From positions 15,183,802 to 15,243,801 of the forward strand of contig NC_087064.1 of the NCBI RefSeq assembly GCF_963678635.1: a DNA stretch of 60,000 bases, written 5' to 3'. The notes below the pieces were generated by a model, which saw only the letters and a program-made list of their open reading frames with translations, did no database searches and had not been told where the DNA came from. A program made the position numbers and the translations under genes. Shown here piece by piece: positions 42,643 through 53,950 of the stretch (within the stretch, counting starts at the first letter, position 1; each line of letters opens with the position of its first letter). Source of the stretch: Symsagittifera roscoffensis (taxonomy: Eukaryota > Xenacoelomorpha > Acoela > Convolutidae).

Positions 42643-43052
42643 TGAGTTAGGACCGAGTTGGTTAACTCATAGAGTAATTTCGGATAGGGTACACCGTCTG
42701 CTCGTCACGCTATCTTATTTTCGGCCGGATAGATTCGTGCAACTTCTTAGTCTAATACCGATCCTAATCTTACTCTTATACTATCTAGTCTCAGGTTGTT
42801 TAACTAGTCTCTGCTAGGCTCAATAGATCTAGGGTATACTGGTTTATTGCGGTTGCTGAAGTGCTCGGGAGAGTCCAACTAATTTCTAAGTTAAATTCAA
42901 ATCTCTCTGGTGCTGAAATTACAAGTAACTTCAGCACTTACAAATAAGTGGGTTGTTAGTTAGATGGATCATGATTGGTTAATATTAAATACTTTACATT
43001 GGTAAAATATCTAAATTATCCAATCATAAAATGTAGTTTAGATCAGGTTCCA
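42643..43052 (-). repeat. 5' LTR (410 bp)
   Basis: It is the mate of the LTR at 24147-24556, with the same termini, hairpin (42910-42937) and AATAAA (42843-42848). It probably carries the promoter. It is flanked outside by CACT at 43053-43056. Confidence 0.96.
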
Positions 43053-44200
43053 CACTCTACTTCCTTGCAAGCACATTTGCATTTAGTTATTGCTGAATTT
43101 TAGTTGTTCAGTTTCTTTAGGACTGTTCACATTTTTTGGTATTCGGATTTCCACTTTGATGACTGTCAAAATGTCGTCTTAAAACACAAGATCTTCACAC
43201 AACTTGTGTTGAAGAGGTCATCTTATTACCAGCAGACTTTAGAAGCCTTTCTAGAATTGATCTGCCCGTGGTTTTTCATCCCATTGAGCTGAAGTTACAC
43301 AGTTTTTTTGGTTCTGTCGTCCAAAGGGATTTGGTCGTAAGCGTATCTGAGATCCAGTGTTGAGAAAAACATGTCACACATGAGAAAATTTTTATTCTAC
43401 CCGCTTCTCTTGGTATATGGGCAACCTTCTCGTCTTTTATTGAATAGTCCTAAGTCTGTTACAATTTCAGTTTTATCAAGTGGTCTTTTGATCTCCGGAA
43501 CCTGGTGAATGATACTTGGTATGAAACTTTGACCTAAAAGACTCAAATGGCATTGTTTGACTCAATCGAGCGGGTTTTCCGATGTTAAGTACTATATGTA
43601 TTTCTTGTAGTTTAATCCAGAATTTCGACAGGCGTGATTTTATGTGATAAATTAATTATAAACTTTAATTAATTCCACTGTCATGATTGATGCCGACTGA
43701 CCTCAACCTAAACCTGATTGATGTCTGAATATGTTTCCAAACGTCGTTTTTATTTTCTCTTCTAGTCTTGCTGCCACTTACTTGTTCAGGAAGGACATTG
43801 GACTCCTCGGATCGACTATTGCTATGCTGGGTTCTCCCTGTGATTTTGACTTTTACCACATGGCCCTGTAGATTTTCTTCGTCGTAGTGTTTTGTCGTTT
43901 TGTTTCAAATGCTTCTTGAACTGTCATGGCTGTGAAGTTGAGTTTTTCTGTAGTTCCCCATCTGTCTACAAATGTATATTCTGCGAGTACTACTGGTTCT
44001 ACCTTATCGTTCTGTTGGTTGTTCTGGGACTCATCTGCCTCTTCACTCCGGGCGTTTATTTATTTGGCGGTTGTTGAGCGGCACACTTTTTGGAAGTGCC
44101 CTCTTCGTGAGCACTTGCAACAATATTTGTCTTTTGCTGAGGCCACTTCTATGTGCTCTTGCGTGTCCGTGCGTGAGTGAATGGATTTCCGCATTTCAAT
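43053..44200 (-). pseudogene. Old Ty3/gypsy gag-pol fragment, upstream half
   Basis: On the minus strand, from high to low coordinate, I see three parts separated by stops and frame changes. The first is a Gag zinc knuckle CCKCSRRGHFQKVC (44122-44081). The second is a decayed protease core with DPRSP in place of D(T/S)G (about 43826-43788). The third is RT with FSTLDLRYAYDQIPLD (about 43366-43312) and a YxDD site read as F-stop-D-D (43181-43173). The frame meets the insertion point at 43053 and resumes at 24146. It belongs to a different family from the young element: its motifs differ clearly. Confidence 0.8.
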
Positions 44201-44469
44201 AGTTGTGTTTGGTCTTTGGCCTAGTTGAATAGCTGTTATTTGCTGTACTTGCGCATCTTAATGTCTATTTTGGATGTTCAGTGTGCCTACCATGTCCTTG
44301 ACCTCTCTTGAATGGTGGTCGGTTCCTCCGTTAGTTAAATTAAGACCATTTATCCACGGGGGAAAGGACCAACACAAGAGCTGTACAGCTCATCACGGCG
44401 AACCGCTGTTGTGCCCCTGTTTTAAGAACTACATGCATTTTTTTTGGTTATTTTTCTAGGCTGGGTAAT

Positions 44470-44575
44470 GTTGCTTCACCCTCAAGCAACGAGCACGGAT
44501 CATGGTGGGCCTCGAACATCCGACCTTTCGATTGAGAGGCGGAGACGTAACCACTTCACCATCGCTCCCCATAGT
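44470..44575 (-). mobile_element. tRNA-derived SINE-like insertion
   Basis: In minus orientation, GATGGTGAAGTGGTTA resembles a tRNA A box and GGATGTTCGAGGCC a B box, in a tRNA-like GGGGAGCG...-GGCCC frame. A non-tRNA tail with GCTTGAGGGTGAAGC follows. There is no functional cloverleaf. It sits in the fossil retroelement region. Confidence 0.5.
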
Positions 44576-46187
44576 TTGGGTAATCCCTTGACTCCAGTTT
44601 AAGTTAAAATGGTTTAATTGACGGGCTTACTTAGCCATGGCTATGATATTCGATGGATTTTTCGTTCTATGTTCTTTTTCTCTTCTAAGTGCTTAATCGT
44701 GTTCGTATTTAAGTGTCATAGTCTCCACTATCAGTGCATCCGTTCAAACATTGAGCTGCGCAGATGCATCCAACCCATTCTTCTTCTCTGTCTTCTCATT
44801 CAGCTTTTGATGCTGGTTTCAATAGTTTTAAAAAAAGTTGTTCAAGTCATTTGTTTTTCTGCTCCACATAAAAATTATATCTTCCAAAATTTGGGGTATT
44901 TTCTACCACAAAAACGCTTTCTTGTTCTTTCTATGTCTCCTGATGATGTTTTGTAGGTTAAAATTTGGTCTTTTATAAATGAGTTGGCGTTGTGCCTTTT
45001 ATCCCAAGCATAAAAATGTTTAGCTTTTTGTTTTGTGTCGTTTTCATGTCACGAGATGACTCCGCACAGTATGTCATAATTGTTCGCTTTTAATCTTTAA
45101 TTTTTTCATCCGAAATTTTTCTCCAGCAGGTTCCTTTATTCTCGATCTTTTTTCCTCATATTTGCATGGGCTTTTGTTAATCTTTCCGACAAAATTTCAG
45201 CATGTTTAAAGGTTTCTGGATTCCAGAGACCTACACATATTAAACTGTGCGCCTATCCAGTGCAAAGTTTAGTCTCGTAATGAACACATTACTTGGATCA
45301 GTCAGTAAGCCTTACTTTAAAATGCAATGGCTTCTGAACTTGATTAATTGGTCGCATTTCAGCGCATTTTTGCCCCATTGGTTGTCTTAGTAAATTTTAA
45401 ACCTTTTCAATTTTGCAAAAATAATTCACAGCCAAAAAATCTTTTAAAGTTAGAGTTCGGTCTTGCATAGATGGTATGAAAAATTAATTAACGCTTAAAA
45501 AATGAAACTTTTTAGCAACAAAAGACCTTGTGTTACAGTTCCGTCAACTGGCTTGACGGAACAACAAAACGCTTCATATCATAGCAAAATGCAGAAATTT
45601 TTTTTACTCCCCTATGACATTAAAAGCCTTAAATATTTTCTGACGCAATGCCCAGAGCAAAATTATAAGCTTTGGGTCTTTTTTAACGCAATAACTGAAT
45701 CAATGACATTGTTTCAAATATTTTTGTGATGATTTTTTTGTGATGATGCCGGAATAATTAGCTGATGATTTTGATGATGATTTTTTTTGTGATGATGCCG
45801 GAATAATTTGCTGCTTGTATTATGAAGCAGCCGAATAAGTAATATTCAAACTACCATAAAACTAAATTGCATGTGAAATCATTTTTTATTGAGAGCACCG
45901 CACTCAATATCGTTCGAACTGCTAGTTTTTAAATCAAACTTGTCCTAAGAAAAAACCACCCTCAGCATAAACAAACATTTAGTCACTTTCTCCAAACTTG
46001 AAAACAAAAAAAATATGGGCCGAATTGAAAAAAAAAATCTTTTTCAGAAAAGATTCGGAAAAGTTTACAATATCAGCAGTCGACGACGAAGATGAAGTTT
46101 TCACAGATTCGGGTCATATCACAGTTAATTTTGCAATCAAGATGTTTCCCGACTTCATAAGGGAAATATACCGGAAGATACCAATAT
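44576..46187. other. Region without a supported gene
   Basis: The minus strand from about 45000 to 44576 may be the decayed Gag of the fossil element, but no motif proves it. At 45725-45830 a block around GTGATGATGCCGGAATAATT occurs twice. Otherwise nothing is recognised. Confidence 0.4.
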
Positions 46188-46511
46188 TGGAATCAGTTTA
46201 GAACTAGTATTTATAACCAACTATATTCTTGATCAAACGATCTCTATAAAATATTTCTTACTAACCAATCATGATCCATAACTATTATTTGTAGTGCTGA
46301 AACTACTCGTAGTTTCAGCACCAGAACAAAATAAATATAACTTAGAAGACAGTTGTTCTCCTTCAAAATAGTTCCCGATATCTATCTCGCAAATACAAAA
46401 TAGACTAGATGTATTGAGACAAGGAGATATAAGAGTAAGATAGGGTGACGAACAGATGGTGTACCTTATCTGAAATTAATCTATGAGTGAGCCACCCCGG
46501 CCCTAAACTCA
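46188..46511 (+). repeat. Diverged LTR relative of the 18.9-kb element (opposite strand)
   Basis: It aligns in the plus direction with the sense LTR: TGGAATCAG start, ACCAATCATGATCC, a 28-nt hairpin (46294-46321), GAGTAAGATAG, GGTGTACC, and a CTAAACTCA end. It is shorter (324 versus 410 bp) and strongly diverged. It is followed in register by the primer-binding site and leader ORF, so it is the 5' end of a truncated older element rather than a solo LTR. Confidence 0.8.
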
Positions 46512-46513
46512 TC

Positions 46514-46531
46514 TGGTGCGACCAAAAGTCT
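46514..46531 (+). promoter_or_regulatory. Primer-binding site of the older relative
   Basis: TGGTGCGACCAAAAGTCT starts 2 nt after the LTR end. The same spacing and nearly the same sequence occur in the young element. Confidence 0.75.
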
Positions 46532-46604
46532 CGAACAAGACCTATTAACTAACTTAGATTTAGCAAATTAGAAATAGAAATAAGATCAAAAAATACATTG
46601 CAAA

Positions 46605-46769
46605 ATGTTAGATAGCATAGACAACTTAATAAGTATGTCTCTATGTCTCAATACGTCTACTCCAATATTTCAAACGATACTTAAAACACCAGGTCAAAAA
46701 CTGAACAGCAGACCAAGCTTCTATAATGTTCTAAGACTTTGTCATAATGTAGGGACACTAATTGCGTAA
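46605..46769 (+). CDS. Leader ORF homologue of the older relative, 54 aa
   Basis: It is open from ATG 46605 to TAA 46769. The first 30 residues parallel the young element's leader ORF (shared NLI.MSL.LN.S.PIF.TI...PG), then the two diverge. It is about 90 nt after the primer-binding site, as in the young element. No later element genes follow, so the copy is truncated; persistence of the open frame may reflect former selection. Confidence 0.5.
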   Translation: MLDSIDNLISMSLCLNTSTPIFQTILKTPGQKLNSRPSFYNVLRLCHNVGTLIA

Positions 46770-47174
46770 TTTTTAACTAATAATGGCTTTTTGCTTTTCC
46801 CCCTCACATCACAGGAACATCAATCTTATATGTTAATGATCAAGCACAAAAAGGTTTGTCATGGCTGAATTTGTCCGCATTCCAACTTTTACACAGAGGC
46901 GAAGCTGAGCTTGTACCACTTGCGATACAAATATGAATGACTATGATTAAAATCAGACGGAAAAAAACTTCAAAAAATCGTTTTTGTCAATAAAAAATGC
47001 AATAAAACACAAAATATCCAGAAAATTGCCTGCAGCATTAGAAACTCTACGAAGCGCTCTGGTAAGGCTATAAATGGGGCAACTTCTCAAAACAGTCCTT
47101 TCTACGGAACTAACCAGACAAAAAAGCAGACGTACAATAATCTACATTAACCAAAAAGTTCTATTTGCAAAAAA

Positions 47175-47425
47175 AAAACAAGTCTGACCGGCAATCGAAC
47201 TACCAGGCTTTATCATTTCAAGCATGGGGGTTACAGAAACTTGGAATAAAACTGAACCATCGATCTACGGAAACCAATCCGACAGAAATAAACAGACGGA
47301 CGATTGTCCGAAAAAGCATAAAAAACATGCCTTAAAAAGGACCCGGCCGGATTCAAACCGCAAGCCTTGCCATCTAAGAATGCTGTTTTACCTCTACGCC
47401 GGATGCACCAGATGGTTGATTGGAT
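47175..47425 (-). mobile_element. Two tRNA-like SINE fragments
   Basis: On the minus strand, B-box-like GCGGTTTGAATCCGGCC (about 47340-47365) is preceded by an A-box-like GCGTAGAGGTAAAACAGC. A second B-box-like GGTAGTTCGATTGCC lies at about 47188-47205. They are about 150 bp apart and look like SINE heads rather than working tRNAs. Confidence 0.45.
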
Positions 47426-48199
47426 TGGAATTTATAATCACCAAGCGGTAACAAAGCCCAAAATACCTGAGCCGAAATGCTTCATATCGGAAAAAGTTCA
47501 AAAATTCCAAGCTTATAAAAAAAGTTATATCCCTTTTCCCCTCAGAGCAAACACGTGCGCATAAAATATTTTTGCGGTCGCAATAAGAGGCCACTAAATC
47601 GATATTAATTAAGCCAAAAAAATATTCAGCCAATAAAAAGACAAAAAAAATGAAAAAGAAAAAAAATATATTAAACAAATCGAGCTGGTAAAAATACAAA
47701 TGTGAAAAGCAAATTCCAAAGACGCCGGATTTTTAAAAGTCTAAAAACAAATACAGTGAGAATAGTTTACAGCTAAAATAAACGATTCTTAGATGTGGCT
47801 ACTAAGTATGGCGCAGCTGTAATCGGTTATAATCAGTGAGAAAGCAATCCAGAAGGATAAGAGTAGGACCTGCTAGAACACCACTTCAGTCGAATTCCAT
47901 CTTCATCAAAAAGCGCAGGAAGAATGCTACACAAGGAGCATGTCTGCTTAAAACAGCAGAGGGAGTCTCCGCGGTTAAGAAAAGAAAGTTTGTGTCGCAT
48001 GACAAAAAGGAGATTGTGGAGCTGCCCAGTGTTTTTGATCTGGGACGGGTAGTAGAACTAACAGACAAAAACGAGTTCCTCGGGCCCATGAACGGGCGAT
48101 CGTCGAATAGACACGATCAAAAGGAACCCGCGGACAAGAGTGCAGAACGTGGCGGATAGTTCGTCCTGTGAACTGATCAAAGCTTTTTTATAAATAAAT

Positions 48200-48490
48200 T
48201 ATCAAAATTGTTCACGAAGTTAGGAAGTTCTAAATTGCACCAGGAACACATCAATTTCATGAACCTGCTAATTCAGACAGATCATGATCAGGCAGATCAA
48301 AGGCAGTAAATCCAAGTATGGGCAGACATGCTTTTGTCAATCAATCACGACATTAGGCACGTAACAGGTGCTACTTTTGGAATGGTCGACTACTTACCAC
48401 GTAATCCTTGTTTCGATGCCCCCACTTCCGTTTATGATGAGTTGTTTGTGATAAACACCACTGAAAATTTCACTTCAGCGTGACAACACA
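48200..48490 (+). pseudogene. Decayed Ty3/gypsy RNase H/connection fragment
   Basis: A plus-strand frame around 48352-48405 reads RHVTGATFGMVDYLPRNP, close to the usual RNase H tail/connection motif of Ty3/gypsy pol. Stops follow at about 48482. The surrounding 47.8-49.4 kb is more GC-rich than its neighbours and may be the rest of this element; CFECGHSQQC at about 48538 resembles a broken zinc knuckle. The motif differs from the young element's. Confidence 0.6.
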
Positions 48491-49510
48491 TCAGAGCAAA
48501 GGCAGGATTGGACTTGGGCTCAGCCAGGCTAATTTTTGTTTCGAGTGCGGACACAGTCAACAGTGCCACCTCAAGTACGGAAAATGCATCAATCAGATCA
48601 CAGAAAAAATCAAGGCACTCGATCCAAACATCACGAAGAGTTCCAAACATCAGATGTGAGTTCAAAATTAGGTCAAATCCCGAAAGTGGGCGTTTAAAGA
48701 TCGACGCAAAAACTCCAGATCAGTTACGGTGGCCATCGCAAAAACTCAACCTTGCAGAGACGAGTTAGTTTTCAAGTCATCTGTCGCCACAGGGACTGGA
48801 AAATTTCACGAGAAAACTTAACCACTCATAATCAATCCTTGTGTTACTTCACTGGCCACAAGCAAGAGGGACCAAGCAATTTAACGGAAAAAAACAGCCA
48901 GTCAGAGGAGAGGAGCCAGTGAAGCGCAAAGAAAGAGAGGGCGACCCCGGTCATACGATCCGGAAACTTACCAATTAAATTCGAGCATGCAAACTCCAAC
49001 TATCACGGTTTTTTCAAGTCATTTCTGAACCAGTTTCCAATTATTGTTTACTAAGATTCAGTTGACCAATCAGTCATGAGCTCACTTTTGAATGAGTCTG
49101 CTCTGTTAGACAGCAACGGCGGTCAGAGCTAACCTGTTAAGTTTTGTCGAAAATTTTCAACCAAATCAAAACGCCGATACCCCACTAGCTAGGATCGTAA
49201 AAATGGAACCTACAAACCCAACAAATTGCCACCCAACCCCTCGCCATACTCAGCAAAAAGCAGACAAATAATAAGCCCAATTTTTTTTGATCCGGAATAT
49301 TTGCCGTTTGGAAAAAACTGGTCCTGATCAGATCCGAACACAGGAACTTTGCCGTCCCAGGCGTATTCGTTATCATGAGACTAACTGTACAAGAGACAAC
49401 TGTGACCACCAGACTTACTGTGAACTCACTGTGAAGCAAGGTACATCAGGAGTCCAATGAGTCCTTTGGACAAAGTTGTTTACGGGAAAAAAAAGTCTAC
49501 TACCCGATTG

Positions 49511-49540
49511 TTATACCCTTGCTTATCGCAAGGGTAATAA
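49511..49540. repeat. Short perfect hairpin ACCCTTGC/GCAAGGGT
   Basis: Inverted arms TTATACCCTTGC and GCAAGGGTAATAA surround a 5-nt loop. A related but decayed sequence occurs at about 51730-51780. It is probably an end of a small transposable element. The region 49541-51570 otherwise shows nothing I can support. Confidence 0.45.
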
Positions 49541-51572
49541 TCAAATAATGTGAAAAACCATTTTTCCTAAGAGCCCATACATATTGTAGTTTATTACGCT
49601 ACTTGAGGAAAAATTATTGCGCCATTTTTGCAGAGAAGGGAAGGGCGGTTGAAAATATCTAAAACTTGGATTCTTTCAGTATTTGAATTTTAAACTAAAA
49701 CATTTAACTTATCCTAAATGAATCTTGGCATGGTGATCAGTCTAAGTGTTGCGAACAGCTTTATTCTTCATACTTAAGATCGTAACATCACGCATTTAGC
49801 CACTATAACAAGTAATGTAACTCTGAAAAACGTCCATGCGTGGGGCTGGCAGAAAAGAGCCAAAACTTGGGTTTAAAATGAACACTGAGATCCCAGTTTT
49901 GAACAAATCATATAAATAAAACTGACGCAAATTCAGCTTTTTTGCTTTCTAAAATGCTATTTTAGGGGTCATTTTGGACAAAATGTACTTAGAATTTTTC
50001 TTACAAAATTTACTTACAGTATTCTTCATTTGCATAAAAAGTTACATGGGAGAGAATATTTTTTGAATGAGAGGAGTAAAAAAGTTGATTATGCGATGTT
50101 AAACATTTGAGATGAGAAAATTGTGTGGTTGGGTGTGACAAAATTCCTCAAATTGATTTTTTCGTATTATTCAACATCGATGGAAAAAACTTATTACAAT
50201 AGAAAAAATTGGCTTTTTCAGACCCGTAGTAATACAACGGGTAACTGCTTCTAATCAAAAACTGAGATTTTCAGAGTGGGTTGTTTAGATCATTTTCTGT
50301 CCATCGAACAAAATTTTTTGTTAAAATTCGATGAAAATGTTGTCAGTCAGTATGGAGAGAAAAAACGTAAACTTGCGTTAAATTTTTTCCTCTAGTGTAA
50401 ATAAAAATATATAATCCTAAATATACGTGTTTTGCCGATGTGTTCAAATTTAGCCAAGCAACGCAGAAACAGAGACGACTTCTGCTTTTTATCTTTCTAA
50501 ATTTCACAAATTTGTGCGTTACTTCATCAAATGTCGGCCACCAAAGCCGCAACAAAATGAACTTGTTTTTAGGTGGCTACTTTTGCCATCTTGTGCGCCG
50601 TATATTTCTATCAATTTCTGAGATGACCGCTCGACTAGCATAAAGCTCTGTAAGCAAAAAATTTGAAAACGTAAAAATGTATCGACTAGTATAATTTTGA
50701 TAGCTTAATTTCTCAGAAATTCAAAATAACAACTAAAATGTGTTCCAATTGAAACTTGTATTGCTGGGAGTACAAAAAAGAGCAATTGATAAATAGGGCA
50801 GAAAACAAGCACCTGAAATTCCTTAACAAATAAGTCGTGATCAGCCACACCCAGACCTGTAATGGCTTCAACCGAACACTGATCTCCGCGCAAAATTCGA
50901 AATGTGTATAAAACTGTGATCAAAGATATTTTGTTCACAATTTTTAGTTGTTCACCATACCAAATTTCGTTGCATTAGGACAATGTTAAAATAGTTTTTT
51001 TTTGGAAAATCAAATTCTAATATGGGATAGTGGAAAAGAGCCAGCTCTTTTCCAGCAGTCTCCTCGTAGTAAAAAAAACATAGCCCAGAACAGTTTTGTC
51101 TAATGGTGAGACGAAGTTAGGGCTATAACTTTATATAGGTATGGGGCTGTAATAATAACACAGAGGCAAAGCGAAGCATGGCAAACGACTATACCGACAA
51201 TAAGTTTTCAAAATGAACATTTATACCACAACCGACCTGAATTATTTGAAACTCAATTATTTTAAGCTGATGAATAAGTTTGCAATTCAACAAATTAAAA
51301 AGAGATGACTAAGCCAACAAATATAAGTCGAAACCTTGAAGGCAGAATTCTCAGCTTTTGAGCGAAAAAAAATAAGAAATGAATATCTACAAAGCCAGAG
51401 TAGAGTTAGTGAAAATAAATTCAAAAATTAAATCAACAAAAATTGTAATACACGTAAAGTTGCTTGAAGAAAAATCTGTGATGTGGCAACTGAGTAGAAA
51501 AACATAAACAATAGGCCAGCACTGCATTTTTTCCCGGAAAAATTTCAGTTTCATATATACTGAAAAAATAAG

Positions 51573-51650
51573 GTCCGATCGAGAGTCGAACCCCAAAACT
51601 TAGGGCGCAAATGACTTCACATTATCTCCACGCCACGCGAGAAATGGACT
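51573..51650 (-). mobile_element. tRNA-like SINE fragment
   Basis: On the minus strand TGGCGTGGAGATAATG (A-box-like) and GGGGTTCGACTCTC (B-box-like) lie in tRNA-like spacing with a GATCGGACC 3' end. The 5' acceptor does not pair with it. 51651-53670 holds no supported gene. Confidence 0.45.
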
Positions 51651-53675
51651 GGGTTTAGTAAGGTCTCAAAAACAAAACAAGTTCTATTTCTAACAGAATT
51701 TTAAGAAAGATTGTATAATTATAAAGGGAAAAAAGTCTAGTTCCCGACTACAAGACTATTGCTCTCGCAAGTGTAGAGAGACTAAAACTTAAAATAGCTT
51801 TCGCCTCTCATTTCTCCGCACTTCTCGTATATCCACCTCGACTATGGTATTCGAGTTGGGATATTTCGCTTATATTACTCTCAGCATTATATGAAAAGCA
51901 ACAGTTGATAAGTTAATTGAGACGCCCATATATATCGGAAAATAAGATGAATAAAAACTTGGTTTTCTATCGGAACAAAAATCTGAACTGTCATATCATC
52001 CAACCAAACTAAGATACTTTATTTACACTTAAAACTAGCACCGCAAACTAGGTAACAATCTGAAGTCACTCAAAATCTAAACTAATTCTCCTGCCTTAAG
52101 CGCGACGTCTGGGTCTGATTGCCATTTAACACGAAACTGTAATGTTAGTGCAAACTCTTTCAAACAAAGAGCCAAAATGGCATTTGCATATTTATGCGCG
52201 CAAGCATAGCCTTTTAGATGATCGACTGACTTCTCAAAGCATATCGAAAAACGCTGGTACCATTGGAAAATGTTTGAAATTATTGCATCAAAATCTAACT
52301 TGCGTATAACTTAATCTCGAAGGTGACAGTTGCTTAAATATATGAAAGAAATTAAAATAACAAAATTTAAGGTAACCGTAAAAACGGGGCCATCCAACAA
52401 TGCTTTCAATTTCATAACAAGGAAGATTTTAGAAGTAATTCAACTTTAGGGATCCTTTGAACTAAAATAGTGTCATATCACCAAAAAAAAAAGAGTTTCA
52501 GATCTTCGCATTTTCAACTCATATTCTTCTTGAAGGGCGACCAACCTTGAGGGGTTGAAAACCAACCAGTCATTGCTTTTTACGAAGCGCAGACTATTCT
52601 CTTAACTGTTGATTTCATAGCGAGTTGTTTTATTAGGTCAATTAGGAAGCCATAAAAGATTTTAATGGCTTAACTAAACCAATGCCAATTATACAATAAA
52701 ACAAAACTATTTCGGGAACATTAAAACATAGCCAACAGACAGTTGTATAAGAGTCATGAACAGGAGAAAACTTGAAAAGAAAACAAAAACCAAACACAGT
52801 TAAATCAGACTCGAGATAACTTTTAAGAAACTTAATCTTGGCAAAGGATTTTATCCCACTCATGGCACGTATCCTTAAGATAGATAAAACACAACATAGT
52901 CAACAGACTAATTAAAAAGTCAATGGCCTCGAAAAAACCAAAACAAATGATGACTTTTTCTGAATACTTTTAAATTATCGAATGTGGAAGAAAAAATTTT
53001 CAGATTCAAGCTCGTAGAAAAAAAATTTAATAAACAAGGTTGATTCTGTTAATATAAAAATGGCTTTTATTCCGCTGGGAAATATCAAATTTACACCAAG
53101 GCGAAGCAGCACTTTGCAAGCACAAGCGATAAAACGTCGAAAAGAACCAGCAAAATGTTTAAAACAGCCAACTGACAGTTCGAAGAGTAATGAACGCAAG
53201 AGAACAAAAAACACTGACTTTGCAAAAAAATGTCAATTTTCGAATTGTTGCTCGAATTTCTAGAGCAAATTATGATTGGTTTTTTTACAAAATTAACCCA
53301 TCTCGAGCGAACTGGATCAATAGGTAAAGTTTTTATTCCGCTGAAAGTCTAAAAATTTAAATTCCACTTTCGAAACTAGAAATTGTTCACGTTTGTTTGC
53401 GCCATTTCCACGTTCGTATTTGGAGTGTGTTATTTACGTAAATTTCAGCAGAGCATTTTTACTGAACTCAAAAAGTGCATATATACCTAAGTGCATCCAT
53501 AAATGCATTAATATGTATATGAATCTGTAGTTGTTTGAGCATTTTAAGACTTTTTCCTGGAACAAAAAAAAACAAAAAAAAATCACCAATATCTCTTCAA
53601 AAGTCTTTACTACGTTCATTACTCTTAAAAACTGAAATAAGGAGAGAAAATGTACAAAATCGAAAAACTTTGTCT

Positions 53676-53770
53676 TTTGTAGGAATCGAACCCACGAATT
53701 GGAGATTAGTATTCTCATGTTCTCGCATCTGCAAGTTCAAATCATCAATTTCAAAAAATGCTGAGCCAAC
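53676..53770 (-). mobile_element. tRNA-Leu-like SINE fragment
   Basis: On the minus strand the sequence has a GAGTTGGCTCAG start, a long variable-arm-like middle and an exact B box GGGTTCGATTCC, as in class II (Leu/Ser) tRNAs. There is no CCTACAA-pairing 5' end, so it is judged a tRNA-derived repeat. Confidence 0.45.
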
Positions 53771-53950
53771 TCAGTTCGCGTTCACGCTCAAAATCTTAGC
53801 AGAATAAAATTGTAAGGAGACAATTAATTTATATCCACAAAATATCAGCACCAAAACGAATTACTATTACCCTAAAACAATTCCACCATGCAAAAAGAAA
53901 TTAAACTTCCAAATCTAATCCAAATTCTTTAAACTGAAATCAGTTGCAAG

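Larger units (their letters stand above)
24147..43052 (-). mobile_element. Complete 18.9-kb env-bearing Ty3/gypsy LTR retroelement
   Basis: This full-length element is 18,906 bp, about two to three times the usual Ty3/gypsy size. It has 410-bp LTRs at 42643-43052 (5') and 24147-24556 (3') differing at a single base (24156 T versus 42652 A). The direct flanks are CACT at 24143-24146 and 43053-43056, a 4-bp target duplication. Sense order: LTR, primer-binding site, 1.2-kb leader with a short ORF, basic 155-aa ORF, Gag-Pol, two small hydrophobic ORFs, 378-codon ATG-less frame, Env-like 872-aa ORF, 601-aa ORF, 1.6-kb 3' region, LTR. All long frames are open. Near-identical LTRs plus open frames indicate a recent insertion that may still be competent. 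Domain order RT-RNase H-integrase with a GPY/F end assigns it to Ty3/gypsy (Metaviridae). Confidence 0.95.

Noticed and set aside
44500-44572. Functional tRNA genes (also 23507, 47345, 51573, 53676)
   Set aside because: A/B-box-like motifs are present, but acceptor stems do not pair and arms are degraded; judged SINE or tRNA-derived relics.
45998-46201. 67-codon plus-strand ORF beside the old LTR
   Set aside because: It begins with TTG and runs into the LTR; no family recognised.
47836-48159. 107-codon basic ORF
   Set aside because: It begins with GTG. It may be part of a decayed retroelement, but no motif was identified in this frame.
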